NCBI RefSeq assembly: GCF_002858745.1
Contig: NZ_PJRO01000007.1
Span: 241,505-305,504 of the forward strand
Direction: 5' to 3'
Source of the DNA: Mesorhizobium loti
Lineage (GTDB): Bacteria; Pseudomonadota; Alphaproteobacteria; Rhizobiales; Rhizobiaceae
Length of the DNA: 64,000 nt
In this document: in pieces, positions 1 to 9,088 of the stretch
Numbering within the stretch: position 1 is the stretch's first letter
Layout: every line of letters begins with the position of its first letter
Translations under genes and position numbers: made by a program
Notes under the pieces: model-generated
What the model saw: the letters and a program-made list of their open reading frames with translations, nothing else
Told to the model about the DNA's origin: nothing
The model's database searches: none

Positions 1-1
1 G

Positions 2-448
2 ACGGTGAAAGGGCCGCTCTGGATCGGCGTGGCGCTCGGGCTGGGCGCCGCGACCGGCCAGGCCATCGGCTCCATCATCGCGCGGCCGGTGATGGAAACC
101 GGCATCGACCCGTTCGTGGCTTCGATGCTCAGGGTCGGCATCGCGGCGGCCTTCCTCACCGTCATGATCCAGTTGCCGATTCCGGCGCTGAAGCCCAAGA
201 ACCCGTTGACCTGGCAGGTGGCGGCGCTGACCGCGCTGACCGGCATCCTGGCACTCGGGATCGGCATGACGCTGCTTTTGTTTGCCCTTTCGGGCGGCAA
301 GGTCGGCATCGTCTCGACGCTGTCGGCAACTTCGCCGGTCATCATCCTGCCGCTGCTATGGCTGCGCACCGGCGAACGGCCGGCGGCAGGCGCCTGGACC
401 GGTGCAGCGCTGGTGGTAGCCGGCATGGGACTGATCTTCATGGCGTGA
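2..448 (+). CDS. EamA/DMT-family permease, C-terminal part (5' truncated)
   Basis: The reading frame is open to the left edge, so the gene begins outside the window; the GTG at 5 is probably internal. About 148 residues are visible with four hydrophobic stretches and a segment resembling the second EamA repeat (ARPVMETGIDPFVASMLR, then a long helix). Drug/metabolite transporters of this family have ten helices in two EamA repeats and sit in the inner membrane. The substrate cannot be read from the sequence. It ends in TGA 16 bases before an intergenic repeat element. Confidence 0.75.
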   Translation, partial: TVKGPLWIGVALGLGAATGQAIGSIIARPVMETGIDPFVASMLRVGIAAAFLTVMIQLPIPALKPKNPLTWQVAALTALTGILALGIGMTLLLFALSGGKVGIVSTLSATSPVIILPLLWLRTGERPAAGAWTGAALVVAGMGLIFMA

Positions 449-464
449 GGCCGGACTTCAGTCT

Positions 465-566
465 GGAGCGTTTCCGTTTTTTACGGAAACGCGGAAACGT
501 TCTAACTTTTTTGTTACGCAATTCCGGACGGAAAACCGCTACGCACTTTTCCTGGAATTGCTCTAG
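465..566 (+). repeat. Two-hairpin intergenic element, copy A
   Basis: First part is a GAGCGTTTCCG...CGGAAACG hairpin, second part is GCAATTCCGGAC...TCCTGGAATTGC with a CTCTAG end. The same mosaic recurs at 11075, 15541, 30610 (inverted) and 56561 (inverted, internally deleted). The right end lies 10 bases before the start codon of the methyltransferase gene, so it forms most of that gene's leader. The left end is degenerate (CTGGAGCG instead of CTAGAGCG). Confidence 0.85.
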
Positions 567-576
567 GCTTGCCCAC

Positions 577-1272
577 ATGAGTGTTCTGATGTCCGCCTCG
601 GAGGCCCGCGAGATCGAACCAGCGACCGTCAACACGACTGACGAGGTGACAGCCTTCATCGTCGCCAACCTGCCGGTCGCACCCGTCCCGGGCATTCCCG
701 AGATCCGGCTGCATGGCGCGCGTCCGGGCAGTGGCCTGCGCCGCGTCGAACAGCAAAGCAAGCTATCGCCCTACTGGGCCTATCAATGGGCCGGCGGTGC
801 GGCACTTGCCCGCCATCTGCTCGACCATCCCGAAACGGTGCGCGGACGCACCGTGCTCGACCTCGGCACCGGCTCCGGCCTTGTCGCCATCGCCGCCGCC
901 AAGGCCGGCGCCAATAAAGTGACGGCCGTCGACATCGATGCACACGCGATCGTCGCGACACGCCTCAACGCGACCCTGAACGATGTGACGATCGAAACGC
1001 TGCTGGCCGACCTGACCGCCGGAGCGCCGCCAGAAGTCGACCTGATTACGGTCGGCGACCTATTCTATGAGCGGCGGCTGGCGAAACGCGTGACAGCCTT
1101 CCTCGACGGTTGTCTTGCCGCCGGCATCGACGTTCTGGTCGGCGATCCGGGTCGCGCCCATCTGCCGCGCGAGAAGCTTGCTGCGGTCGCCGAATACCGC
1201 GTGATCGACTTTGGCGCAGCCGGCGTCACCACACCAGCAGTTGTCTTTTCAGTCGTGGCGGTGACCAGGTGA
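577..1272 (+). CDS. Class I SAM methyltransferase, ETF-beta lysine methyltransferase-like (METTL20 family)
   Basis: 231 residues from the ATG at 577; an upstream extension of the frame runs through the repeat element and is not credible. The SAM-binding motif I is clear (LDLGTGSGLVAIAAAKAG) followed by an acidic residue at the end of beta 2 (VTAVDID). The later VGDLFYER segment resembles the post-motif signature of the METTL20/ETFB lysine methyltransferases, which trimethylate lysines of electron-transfer flavoprotein beta. Automatic pipelines often call these proteins PrmA-like or nicotinamide N-methyltransferase-like. No clear Shine-Dalgarno is seen; the gene stands alone between the repeat and a candidate small RNA. 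Substrate assignment is inference from family resemblance. Confidence 0.7.
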   Translation: MSVLMSASEAREIEPATVNTTDEVTAFIVANLPVAPVPGIPEIRLHGARPGSGLRRVEQQSKLSPYWAYQWAGGAALARHLLDHPETVRGRTVLDLGTGSGLVAIAAAKAGANKVTAVDIDAHAIVATRLNATLNDVTIETLLADLTAGAPPEVDLITVGDLFYERRLAKRVTAFLDGCLAAGIDVLVGDPGRAHLPREKLAAVAEYRVIDFGAAGVTTPAVVFSVVAVTR

Positions 1273-1410
1273 TCTGCCCCCGGCGGCGGAACAGCCTTCC
1301 AAATTGTGCGGTGTCGCGCGCAACGAAAACGCCAATTTTTGCGTGGATTGTCCCAAAAACAGAATTCCATGCTTCGCGTACACAGGAATCTTGCTGCAAG
1401 CTGAAATAAT

Positions 1411-1508
1411 CATCCGGTGATTCCTCCCGTACCACCGGTTGTGTTCTTCCTCCCGAGAGGCTTTCAGCCTCTGCTTCGACCGGGACGCCAAGCGTCCCGG
1501 TCTTTTTC
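1411..1508 (+). ncRNA. Candidate trans-acting small RNA with two anti-SD-like CCTCCC motifs
   Basis: In the 263-base gap between two convergent genes the plus strand folds into three hairpins. Stem CCGGTG/CACCGG (1414-1419/1433-1438) presents CCTCCC in its loop. A second CCTCCC lies in the single-stranded linker at about 1449-1454. A small AGAGGC/GCCTCT hairpin follows at 1456-1472. The end is a perfect 11-bp terminator with a T run. Exposed CCUCCC plus terminator is the layout of rhizobial antisense RNAs such as the alpha-r14 (MmgR) and alpha-r15 (AbcR) families, which pair with ribosome-binding sites. I cannot say which family, and the promoter is not obvious, so the 5' end is approximate. 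It could also be just a distant terminator for the methyltransferase gene. Confidence 0.55.
1478..1507 (+). terminator. Rho-independent terminator
   Basis: GACCGGGACGC (1478-1488), loop CAA, GCGTCCCGGTC (1492-1502), then TTTTTC. The stem has 11 uninterrupted pairs and the T run is on the plus strand, so it ends plus-strand transcription 28 bases before the end of zwf coming the other way. Confidence 0.9.
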
Positions 1509-1535
1509 TGTACAGCAGCACCTATCACGCCGGCT

Positions 1536-2921
1536 TTATTTGACAGGGTCGACCCAGCCGTTCGGCGGCCCGAATTTGGCCATCGCCTCGGCAGGCCCCC
1601 AGCTGCCCGGCTCGTAGATCGCGGGCTGGCTCTTGTCGTCCAGCACGGGGCCGACGATGCGCCACGCGGCTTCCGAAGCATCCTGGCGTGTGAACAGGCG
1701 CACATCGCCGTTCATGGCATCGCCGATCAAGCGCTCATACGGCTCCATGTCGCCGGCAGAATCGTCGACAGCCGAGAGTTCCACCTGCTCGCCGACCATT
1801 TCGTCGCCTGCCTGCTTGCGGCGGGCGCCGATGCTGATCGAGATTTCCGGCGCAATGCGGAAGCGCAGATAGTTGGTCTCGCTGGGCGCAATTGCATCGA
1901 ACACATCGAGCGGCGGCCGCTTCAGACGGACCACCACTTCGGTGGCGCGCACCGGCAGGTTCTTGCCGGCGCGGATGAAGAAGGGCACATCCTGCCAGCG
2001 CCAGGTGTCGACGAAGAAACGCGCCGCGGCGAAGGTCTCGACTGTGGAGCCCGGCGCCACGCCCGGCTCCTGCAGATAACCAGCAAACTGCCCGCGCACC
2101 ACATCGTCCTTGGTCAGCGTGCGCACGGCCTTCAGCACCTGCACCTTCTCGTCGATCAGGTCCTCGGCCGAGCGGCCCGAAGGCGGCTCCATCGCCAGGA
2201 GCAGCATGATGTTGAGCAGATGATTCTCGATGACGTCGCGGATGCAGCCGACCTCGTCATAGAACTTGCCGCGCCCCTGCACGCCGAAATTCTCGGCCAT
2301 GGTGATCTGGACGCTCTCGACGTAATTGCGGTTCCAGATCGGCTCCAGGAAGGAGTTGGCGAAGCGGAAATAGAGCAGGTTCTGGATCGCTTCCTTGCCG
2401 AGATAGTGGTCGATGCGGAAGATCGAATTCTCGTCGAAGACAATGTGCAGGACCCGGTTCAGCCAGCGCGCCGACTGCAGGTCGCGCCCGAACGGCTTTT
2501 CCACCATCAATCTCGCGCCGGCCGCACCCCCCGACTGTTCCAGACCCTGCACCACCGGCTCGAACATCGAAGGCGGCACAGCCAGATAATAGAGCGGGTG
2601 ACGGAAGCCGTTCAGTTCTTCCTTCAGCTTGTCGAAGGTTTGCTGGTTGCGGTAGTCGCCGCTGACATAACGCAACAGCCCGACAAGCCTGGCGAACACT
2701 TTCTCGTCCACCTTGCCGAGTGCGGCCTTGATGCCGTCATGCGCGCGTTCGGCCAGCTTCTCCACTGTCCAGTCGTCATAGGCGATGCCGATGATCGGCT
2801 CTTTCAGATGCCCGCGCTCCACCATGGTGTAGAGCGCGGGAAAAATCTTCTTGTGCGCCAAGTCGCCGGTGGCGCCGAACAACACAAGCACGTCCGATCG
2901 GGTTTCAGCCGCTGCTGCCAT
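1536..2921 (-). CDS. zwf: Glucose-6-phosphate 1-dehydrogenase
   Basis: Oxidises glucose 6-phosphate to 6-phosphogluconolactone with NAD(P)+, entry step of the Entner-Doudoroff and oxidative pentose phosphate routes. 461 residues. GATGDLA (16-22) is the nucleotide-binding turn, EKPFG (141-145) and DHYLGKE (171-177) are family signatures, the latter holding the catalytic His and substrate-binding Lys. The ATG at 2921 is chosen because GAGGGGAC lies just upstream and homology starts there; an upstream extension of the frame overlaps gnd. It follows gnd by 13 bases, so the two are one operon. 6-phosphogluconolactonase (pgl) and edd, often linked to zwf in rhizobia, are not beside it. Confidence 0.97.
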   Translation of the reverse strand: MAAAAETRSDVLVLFGATGDLAHKKIFPALYTMVERGHLKEPIIGIAYDDWTVEKLAERAHDGIKAALGKVDEKVFARLVGLLRYVSGDYRNQQTFDKLKEELNGFRHPLYYLAVPPSMFEPVVQGLEQSGGAAGARLMVEKPFGRDLQSARWLNRVLHIVFDENSIFRIDHYLGKEAIQNLLYFRFANSFLEPIWNRNYVESVQITMAENFGVQGRGKFYDEVGCIRDVIENHLLNIMLLLAMEPPSGRSAEDLIDEKVQVLKAVRTLTKDDVVRGQFAGYLQEPGVAPGSTVETFAAARFFVDTWRWQDVPFFIRAGKNLPVRATEVVVRLKRPPLDVFDAIAPSETNYLRFRIAPEISISIGARRKQAGDEMVGEQVELSAVDDSAGDMEPYERLIGDAMNGDVRLFTRQDASEAAWRIVGPVLDDKSQPAIYEPGSWGPAEAMAKFGPPNGWVDPVK

Positions 2922-2934
2922 GATCTTTGTCCCC

Positions 2935-3942
2935 TCAACCCTTCGGCTTTTCGAGATGGCCGCCGAAGGCATAACGCATGGCGGACAAGAGCTTGTCGGC
3001 AAAGGCCGACTCGCCCTGCGAGGCGAAGCGGTCGAACAGCGCCGCCGAAAGCACCGGCGCCGGAACGCCGGTATCGATGGCGGCCTTCAGCGTCCAGCGG
3101 CCTTCGCCGGAATCCGAAACACGGCCGCCGAACTGCGCCAGCGCCGGATCGGCCTTGAGCGCGCCAGCGGTAAGATCGAGCAGCCAGGAGCCGATCACCG
3201 AACCATGCCGCCACACTTCGGTAACCGCCGGTAGATCGATGTCGAACTGATAATATTGCGGCTCGGACAGCGGTGTCGTCTCGGCATCGGCACTGCGCTT
3301 GGCCTTGCCGGCACTGGCGGCCTTGAGGATGTTCACGCCCTCGGCATAGGCGGCCATGACGCCATATTCGATACCGTTGTGCACCATCTTGACGAAATGG
3401 CCGGCGCCGCTCGGGCCGCAATGCAGATAGCCGAAGGGCGCGGTGCCGGCAGCCTTGTCGGGTGTAGCGCCATTGTCGGCACCCGGCGCCAGCGAGGCGA
3501 AGATCGGATCGAGATGCTTCACCGCGGCGTCGGGACCACCGATCATCAGGCAGTAGCCGCGCTCCAGGCCCCAGACACCGCCGCTGGTACCGACATCGAC
3601 GAATGCCAGGCCTTTTTCGGCATATCTGGCGCCGAGGTCGACCGCATCGCGATAGTTGGAATTGCCGCCGTCGATGATGATGTCGCCCTTGTCCAGAAGG
3701 GCCGCGACCTGATCGGCGACCTTGCCGGTGATGGCAGCAGGCAGCATCAGCCAGACCGCGCGCGGCTTGGCCAGTTTGCCGATGAACTCTTCCAGCGAAC
3801 CGGAGCCGGTCGCCCCTTCCTTGACCAGGGCGTCGACGCTGGCCGGGTTGATATCGTAGACGACGCATTCATGGCCGTCGCGCTGCAGGCGCCTGACCAT
3901 GTTGGCGCCCATCCTGCCCAGTCCCATCATTCCGATCTGCAT
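2935..3942 (-). CDS. gnd: 6-phosphogluconate dehydrogenase (decarboxylating), short form
   Basis: Converts 6-phosphogluconate to ribulose 5-phosphate with CO2 release. At 335 residues it belongs to the short (YqeC/GndA-like) form rather than the ~470-residue classical enzyme. The N-terminal Rossmann motif GLGRMG (7-12), the DGGNSNY signature (91-97) and [13 protein letters not shown] (181-193, catalytic Lys185) are intact. The ATG at 3942 is preceded by AGGAAAG; further upstream the frame has no family similarity. First gene of the gnd-zwf operon. Short forms are often NAD-preferring, which is a family generalisation and not visible here. Confidence 0.95.
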   Translation of the reverse strand: MQIGMMGLGRMGANMVRRLQRDGHECVVYDINPASVDALVKEGATGSGSLEEFIGKLAKPRAVWLMLPAAITGKVADQVAALLDKGDIIIDGGNSNYRDAVDLGARYAEKGLAFVDVGTSGGVWGLERGYCLMIGGPDAAVKHLDPIFASLAPGADNGATPDKAAGTAPFGYLHCGPSGAGHFVKMVHNGIEYGVMAAYAEGVNILKAASAGKAKRSADAETTPLSEPQYYQFDIDLPAVTEVWRHGSVIGSWLLDLTAGALKADPALAQFGGRVSDSGEGRWTLKAAIDTGVPAPVLSAALFDRFASQGESAFADKLLSAMRYAFGGHLEKPKG

Positions 3943-4101
3943 GTTTCTTTCCTGCTTGCTGAAATTGGCCTGCCCGATCGCCCTGCCCGTCGACACCAGC
4001 CGACGCAACCGAGACGCCGACAATCTCCGATCCGCCGCGATCAAGCCAGAAGAATGTGAAGGCTGTTCAAACGAAGTGCCGAGCAAAAGGCGGTGGCTTT
4101 G

Positions 4102-4569
4102 CTATTCCCGATGCCAGCCGTCGATCCGGCAGCCGCTCAGCAGTTCGGCCTCGTCACGCGGGACATGCCGGACGGTCTCGGCAAAGGTCCAGACATGGCC
4201 TTCCGGGTCGCGCGCCCGATAGGTGCGCTCGCCATAGAACTGATCGGCGGGCTCCTGCATGATCTCGGCGCCAGCCGAACGTGCCCGTTCGCAATGCGCG
4301 TCGAGACCGCCGGGAAGCTTCAGATACACGCGTTGCGTATTCTTGCCTCCAACCGAAACGGGGCTGGCAATGTCGTCCGCCCATTCATGGTCGACGACGA
4401 TATAGGCATCGGCAAAGCGCATCTCGGAATGCACCAGCCGTCCCGATGGATCGGTAACCAGCATGCTGCGCCGAAAGCCGAACACACGCTCCAGCCATTC
4501 GAGCGCCGCCCATGGATCACGGTAGAAGACGCCGACGCCGAGAGTGGCATGCTGGAAGGGATCGTGCAT
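4102..4569 (-). CDS. VOC-family (glyoxalase/bleomycin-resistance-like) protein
   Basis: 155 residues with the beta-alpha-beta-beta-beta halves of a vicinal-oxygen-chelate fold: an N-terminal ALEWLERVFGFRR helix-strand and a C-terminal YRARDPEGHVWTF strand that is highly typical of the family. The start has GGAATTACAAG in front. Members include glyoxalases, dioxygenases and resistance proteins, so the substrate is unknown. It stands between gnd and a LysR gene, all on the minus strand but with gaps of 70-160 bases. Confidence 0.8.
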   Translation of the reverse strand: MHDPFQHATLGVGVFYRDPWAALEWLERVFGFRRSMLVTDPSGRLVHSEMRFADAYIVVDHEWADDIASPVSVGGKNTQRVYLKLPGGLDAHCERARSAGAEIMQEPADQFYGERTYRARDPEGHVWTFAETVRHVPRDEAELLSGCRIDGWHRE

Positions 4570-4639
4570 GGCTTGTAATTCCTTTCGCGGCCCTGTTTGC
4601 CGGGGGACGAGACCTCTTTCAAACGAGACACTGGAACGA

Positions 4640-5533
4640 TCATTCCACCAGGAAGTCGATTAGCGCCCGGATTGCGATGGGAAGATTGCGATGGGGCGGA
4701 TAAAGCAGGGAAAAGGCGCGAGAGCGCCCTGCAACCTTGGGCATCACCGTAACCAGCCTGCCGCGCTCAAGACGATCGCGCACAACAAAATCATATGCTT
4801 GGCAAATACCCGCTCCGGCTTCCGCCAGTGAAACCACGCCGAGCACGTCGTCGAATACCTGTATGTCTCCCTCTGGTACCCAGTCGAGATTCTTGCCTTC
4901 AACAGAGAATAGCCAAGGTGCAGGTTTGCCTGTGCTCGGCATGATGAACGGCAGACAGGCGTGCCGCACCAGATCATCGATGTCTTGCGGCACGCCCCTG
5001 CGCTTCAAATAGCTCGGCGACGCAACCAGTTGCAGCGTTGCATCTTCGAGCTTGCGGCCGATCAGCCCGCTGTCGGGAAGTTCACCGGCTCGGATCGCGA
5101 TATCATAGCCCTCGGCGACCAGATCGACGTTGCGGTTGGCTATGTTCACCTCGACCTTCACATGCGGATGAGCCACTGCAAAACGCGCCAACTTTTCCGG
5201 CAGACGAAAATGTCCGTAGGTGGTGGAAACGCTAAGGCGGACACGCCCGGTCAATGTGCCCTCCCTGCCCCTCATCGCACGTTCGGCGTCGTCAATCAGA
5301 GAGAAAGCGGCGCGAGCTTGCTCCAGATAGTCGTGGCCTGCTTCAGTCAGGTTGAGATGCCGTGTCGTGCGTCGAAGGAGCTGGGTGCCAAGCCGAACTT
5401 CGAGCCGCGTGATCGCCCGGCTAAGAACCGATGCCGTCGTGGAGAGAGTGATCGCCCCCGATGTAAACGATCCCTGTTCGACAACTGTCACGAAGGCTTC
5501 GACGTCGCCCAGGTGATCGAAACGACGCGCCAT
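4640..5533 (-). CDS. LysR-family transcriptional regulator
   Basis: 297 residues. The N-terminal winged helix-turn-helix (about 1-65: FVTVVEQGSFTSGA...SVLSRAITRLEVRLGTQLL) is followed by the two-lobe effector domain from about residue 90. AGGAGG precedes the ATG. It is divergent from the DJ-1/PfpI gene at 5646 with 112 bases between starts, so that gene is the expected target. The shared gap holds the spaced pair TTGA...TCAA near 5562-5586, a possible binding region. The subgroup resembles regulators next to quinone- or aldehyde-stress enzymes. Confidence 0.9.
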   Translation of the reverse strand: MARRFDHLGDVEAFVTVVEQGSFTSGAITLSTTASVLSRAITRLEVRLGTQLLRRTTRHLNLTEAGHDYLEQARAAFSLIDDAERAMRGREGTLTGRVRLSVSTTYGHFRLPEKLARFAVAHPHVKVEVNIANRNVDLVAEGYDIAIRAGELPDSGLIGRKLEDATLQLVASPSYLKRRGVPQDIDDLVRHACLPFIMPSTGKPAPWLFSVEGKNLDWVPEGDIQVFDDVLGVVSLAEAGAGICQAYDFVVRDRLERGRLVTVMPKVAGRSRAFSLLYPPHRNLPIAIRALIDFLVE

Positions 5534-5645
5534 TCAAACCTCCTGAGAACAGATCTTTTCCATTGAGGCTCGTTTATCGTCATTCAACATAACAATAAAT
5601 GCTTTGCCGATCAGTCAAGAAAGCTCACACAAACAGGAGACAGCA

Positions 5646-6341
5646 ATGACGAAGGCAAACCCGTCGACCAGCAAACCGGTTCTGTTCGTACTCACGAGCC
5701 ATGGTGTGAAAGGCGATACCGGCCAGCCGACCGGCTTCTACCTCGGCGAAGTAACTCATCCCCTTGCCGTGATGGATTCAGCGGCTATCCCGGTCGAATT
5801 CGCATCGATCCAAGGGGGTGAGCCACCGGTGGACGGCCTTGACCTCGAGGACACCACCAATGCCCGCTATTGGAATGACGAAGATTTCAAACGCGCGATA
5901 AAAACCACTGCCAGGCTGGCCGACGTGGATACGTCTCGCTACTCGGCGATTTTCTTTGCCGGAGGACACGGCGCGATATGGGATATGCCGACAAGTGCCG
6001 ATGTCGCGCGGACGACGCGTGAAATTTTCGAGGCTGGGGGCGTGGTGGCAGCCGTCTGCCACGGTCCAGCGGCACTGGTGAACGTCAAGCTCAGCGACGG
6101 CAGCTATCTGGTGGCGGGTCGCAATGTCAGCGCCTTCACAGACTCCGAGGAACGGGCTGTCGGCCTCGACAAGACGGTTCCTTTTCTTCTGGCGACAACG
6201 CTCGTTCAGCGCGGCGCCATTCACCACCCGGGACAAGACTGGGCGAAAAAGGTGGTTGTGGACGGTAAGCTCGTTACCGGACAAAACCCGCAATCAGCTG
6301 CCGGGGTCGGTGAGGCGCTCCGCGACCTGCTGTCCGCCTGA
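5646..6341 (+). CDS. DJ-1/PfpI-family protein, Hsp31-like (type 1 glutamine amidotransferase fold)
   Basis: 231 residues. The nucleophile elbow AVCHGPAAL carries the conserved Cys with the following His, and GGHGAIWDMP upstream matches the Hsp31/HchA-type glyoxalase III and chaperone branch. AGGAGACAGCA precedes the ATG at 5646; an in-frame ATG at 5604 has no ribosome-binding site. Family members convert methylglyoxal to lactate or repair glycated proteins. The divergent LysR gene is likely its regulator. Enzymatic role here is inference. Confidence 0.85.
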   Translation: MTKANPSTSKPVLFVLTSHGVKGDTGQPTGFYLGEVTHPLAVMDSAAIPVEFASIQGGEPPVDGLDLEDTTNARYWNDEDFKRAIKTTARLADVDTSRYSAIFFAGGHGAIWDMPTSADVARTTREIFEAGGVVAAVCHGPAALVNVKLSDGSYLVAGRNVSAFTDSEERAVGLDKTVPFLLATTLVQRGAIHHPGQDWAKKVVVDGKLVTGQNPQSAAGVGEALRDLLSA

Positions 6342-6368
6342 AGGCTACTTGCCTTCGTAGCTCTCATT

Positions 6369-6390
6369 CCCTTCCTTGCAGAGGGAAGGG
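6369..6390. terminator. Weak hairpin between convergent genes
   Basis: CCCTTCC (6369-6375) pairs with GGAAGGG (6384-6390) between the ends of the DJ-1 gene and the HAD phosphatase gene. There is no long T run, so its terminator role is uncertain; the core resembles common rhizobial intergenic palindromes. Confidence 0.4.
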
Positions 6391-6394
6391 GCGC

Positions 6395-7105
6395 TCATCC
6401 TCTACCGGCCAAAAACGCCGGCAGGTCGGCGACGGAAGCCAGCACGACGTCGGCCAGCGGGGCGAGCGTCTCGCGCGTGCCGGTGCCCGACAGAACACCG
6501 ATCGCCAGGCCGCAGCCGCCGGCGCGGGCCATGTCGAGATCGTGCCGGTTGTCGCCGACCATGGCGATCTCGGAAGGCTTGAGGCCGGTGAAGTCGCAGA
6601 AGGCGATCACCGCGTCCGGCGCGGGCTTCGGGTTGGCGACTGCATCGTAGCCATAGGCAGCGTCGAACAGTTGCGCCATGCCGATGGCAGAAAGCGTACG
6701 CTCGCAGCCGGCAGTGGAATCGTTGGTGGCAACGCCCAGCCGGTAGGATTTCGCATGCAGCGCGGCGACCGACTCTGCGATGCCGGGCAGCGGCACGGCG
6801 AACGCCGAGCCCTGTTCGATGCAGATCGTATTGAAATGATCCAGCGCCTCACGCTGCCCGGCCGCCGACAATTCAGGGAACCACAGCGCGATGATATCGG
6901 CATTGGTGCCGGCGGCAAAGATGGAGTCGGCCTTGAAGCCTTTCGTATCGAAATCATAGCCGACCTTGGCCAGCAACTCGTCTGCTCTGGTGCGATCGCC
7001 ATTCGCTGCTTCCAGCGCCATGCGATCGGCCACGCCGCCCCAGGTGGCGTGGAAGTCGATCAGTGTTCCGTCCTTGTCGAAAAGGATGCCCTTGATGCCC
7101 GCCAA
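6395..7105 (-). CDS. HAD-family hydrolase, phosphoglycolate phosphatase-like
   Basis: 236 residues. HAD motif I is DKDGT (nucleophile Asp in FDKDGTL near residue 10), motif II is VATND, and motif III/IV is the NPKPAPDAV Lys plus VGDNRHDLDMA acidic pair. The cap domain is between motifs I and II as in Gph-type enzymes. The start is a TTG with GGGAG about ten bases upstream; it begins 6 bases after the pgi stop, so both are cotranscribed. Substrate could be phosphoglycolate or another small phosphoester. Confidence 0.85.
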   Translation of the reverse strand: MAGIKGILFDKDGTLIDFHATWGGVADRMALEAANGDRTRADELLAKVGYDFDTKGFKADSIFAAGTNADIIALWFPELSAAGQREALDHFNTICIEQGSAFAVPLPGIAESVAALHAKSYRLGVATNDSTAGCERTLSAIGMAQLFDAAYGYDAVANPKPAPDAVIAFCDFTGLKPSEIAMVGDNRHDLDMARAGGCGLAIGVLSGTGTRETLAPLADVVLASVADLPAFLAGRG

Positions 7106-7111
7106 ACTCTC

Positions 7112-8755
7112 TTACTCCCGTTCGTTTAGCCGGTGAATATGTCCTACGAGCCCGGCTGTCGAGGCATCTCTCGTACCGGCATTTTCCTTGCCTTCAACGA
7201 CAGGCAGCAGGCTGGTGGCGAGTTCCTTGCCGAGTTCGACACCCCATTGGTCGAAGGAATTGATGTCGTAAAGCGTGCCTTCGACGAAGACGCGATGTTC
7301 GTAGAGCGCAATCAGCCGCCCGAAAGTGCGCGGGTCGAGCTTGCGGTAGAGGATGGTGAGCGAGGGCCGGTTGCCGGAAAAGACGCGGTGCGGCGCTATT
7401 CTGTCGACCTCATCCGGCTTCGTGCCCTTGGCCAGCATCTGCGCACGCGCTTCTTCCAGCGTACGGCCCTTCATCAGCGCTTCCGACTGCGCCACGACGT
7501 TGGCGAGCAGCAGGTCGTGGTGATGCTTGAGTTCCGGCTCATGGCCGAGCGCGGCGGCGATGAACTCGACCGGGATGATGTCGGTGCCCTGGTGCAGCAG
7601 CTGGAAGAAAGCGTGCTGGCCGTTGGTGCCGGGCTCGCCCCACACCAGCGGACCGGTCGGCGTCACCGCCCTGGCGCTGTCCAGCATGACGCTCTTGCCA
7701 TTCGATTCCATGTCGAGCTGCTGCAGATAGGCCGGGAGGCGCGACAGGCGCTGGTCATAAGGAATGACGGCGCGGGCCGGATAACCGCAGACGACACGGT
7801 GCCAGAAACCGACAAGGCCGAGCAGCACCGGCAGGTTCCTGTTCAACGGCGCGGACTGGAAATGCTCGTCCATCTCATGCGCGCCGGCCAGGAAGGCACG
7901 GAAATTCTCTGGCCCAACGGCGATCATCACCGGCAGGCCGATGGCGCCCCAGACCGAATAACGACCGCCGACCCAGTCCCAGAAACCGAAGACGCGATCT
8001 TTCTCGATGCCGAACCTGGCAACCAGGTCGAGCGCGGTCGAGACGGCTGCGAAATGCTTGCCGACGGCTTCCTTGCCAAGCCTGGCCTCGACCCATTTGC
8101 GCGCCGTCTCGGCATTGGTCATGGTTTCGACGGTGGTGAAGGTCTTGGAGGCGACGATGAACAGCGTCGTCTCCGCCGACAGGCCCTTCAGCGTGTCGTG
8201 CATATGGGCGCCGTCGATGTTGGACACGTAATGCGCGCGCGGCCCGTCATGATAGGGCGCAAGCGCCAGTGTCGCCATCACCGGGCCGAGGTCCGAGCCG
8301 CCGATGCCGATGTTGACGATGTCGGTGATCTTCTTGCCGGTGTGGCCGACGGCCTTGCCGGAGCGGATGGCATCGGCAAAGGCGCTCATGGCGTCGAGTA
8401 CCGAGCGGACATCCTTCTGCACGTCCTGGCCATCGATATGCAGGCCCTTGCCGTTGAGATTGCGCAGCGCCGTGTGCAGCACGGCGCGGTCCTCGGTGAT
8501 GTTGATGTGCTTTCCGGCGAACATCGCCGTACGCCGGCCTTCGAGATCGGCCGCCTTGGACAGGCCTTCGAGCAACTCCATGGTCTTTTGGTCGACCGCG
8601 CATTTGGACCAGTCGAGCAGCAGGTCGCCGTCCAGCGCGGAGAAGCGCTTGAAGCGATCCGGATCGGCGGCAAAGGCCTCGCGCATGTTCATCGGGGTTG
8701 CCGTGCGATGGGCGCGCAGGGCAGCGAGCTGTTTGTCGAAGGCGGTGCGGTCCAC
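7112..8755 (-). CDS. pgi: Glucose-6-phosphate isomerase
   Basis: Interconverts glucose 6-phosphate and fructose 6-phosphate. About 547 residues, usual length. Signatures seen in order: [27 protein letters not shown], the catalytic-Glu segment [19 protein letters not shown], and [13 protein letters not shown] near the C terminus. The start is set at GTG 8755 because GGAGA lies 5 bases upstream; an in-frame TTG at 8788 would add 11 residues without a ribosome-binding site. First gene of the pgi-HAD operon. With gnd and zwf nearby it forms a sugar-phosphate neighbourhood. Confidence 0.96.
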   Translation of the reverse strand: MDRTAFDKQLAALRAHRTATPMNMREAFAADPDRFKRFSALDGDLLLDWSKCAVDQKTMELLEGLSKAADLEGRRTAMFAGKHINITEDRAVLHTALRNLNGKGLHIDGQDVQKDVRSVLDAMSAFADAIRSGKAVGHTGKKITDIVNIGIGGSDLGPVMATLALAPYHDGPRAHYVSNIDGAHMHDTLKGLSAETTLFIVASKTFTTVETMTNAETARKWVEARLGKEAVGKHFAAVSTALDLVARFGIEKDRVFGFWDWVGGRYSVWGAIGLPVMIAVGPENFRAFLAGAHEMDEHFQSAPLNRNLPVLLGLVGFWHRVVCGYPARAVIPYDQRLSRLPAYLQQLDMESNGKSVMLDSARAVTPTGPLVWGEPGTNGQHAFFQLLHQGTDIIPVEFIAAALGHEPELKHHHDLLLANVVAQSEALMKGRTLEEARAQMLAKGTKPDEVDRIAPHRVFSGNRPSLTILYRKLDPRTFGRLIALYEHRVFVEGTLYDINSFDQWGVELGKELATSLLPVVEGKENAGTRDASTAGLVGHIHRLNERE

Positions 8756-9021
8756 GGCGATCTCCGAAGCTGGGGAAGACGAGCGCAATCTAACAGAGTG
8801 AATGCGGCAAGCGACAGGTTTGCAGCGAACTTATCTAGCGGAGTTTCAATCGGTTCAAGACGCGTGATGCGCACATTTTGCGTCCACATGAAACGCGCCC
8901 GGGCAAACATCCCACGACACCAACCAATGCGGGAAATTTCTACTTCTCGTTGTTTACCGATGGGAATGAAGGATCACTGGCATAAATCCTAGGGATCAGA
9001 AAAATTGATTGGCGCAAACCC

Positions 9022-9050
9022 TTGGACCAATCATACAGTCCAATGGTCCA
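9022..9050. promoter_or_regulatory. Candidate MocR operator in the 333-base pgi/mocR gap
   Basis: TTGGACCAAT (9022-9031) and CCAATGGTCCA (9040-9050) form an inverted pair of TGGWCCA cores 21 bases, two helix turns, apart. It lies 39-67 bases before the mocR start. A close relative of the second half (TGGTCCATTGGCC) is found at 12383-12395 before the MttB-family gene. The rest of the gap 8756-9088 holds only leader sequence of pgi and no gene that I can see. Confidence 0.55.
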
Positions 9051-9088
9051 CAAAACAAAAAAGACTGACCAACGAGGAGCGCCCGAAT

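Noticed and set aside
2220..3158. 312-codon open frame antisense to zwf/gnd
   Set aside because: Opposite two well-supported genes; low-complexity H/R/D-rich translation.
7133..8992. 619-codon open frame antisense to pgi
   Set aside because: Lies wholly opposite a clear pgi gene; long antisense frames are expected in high-GC DNA and the translation has no family motif.
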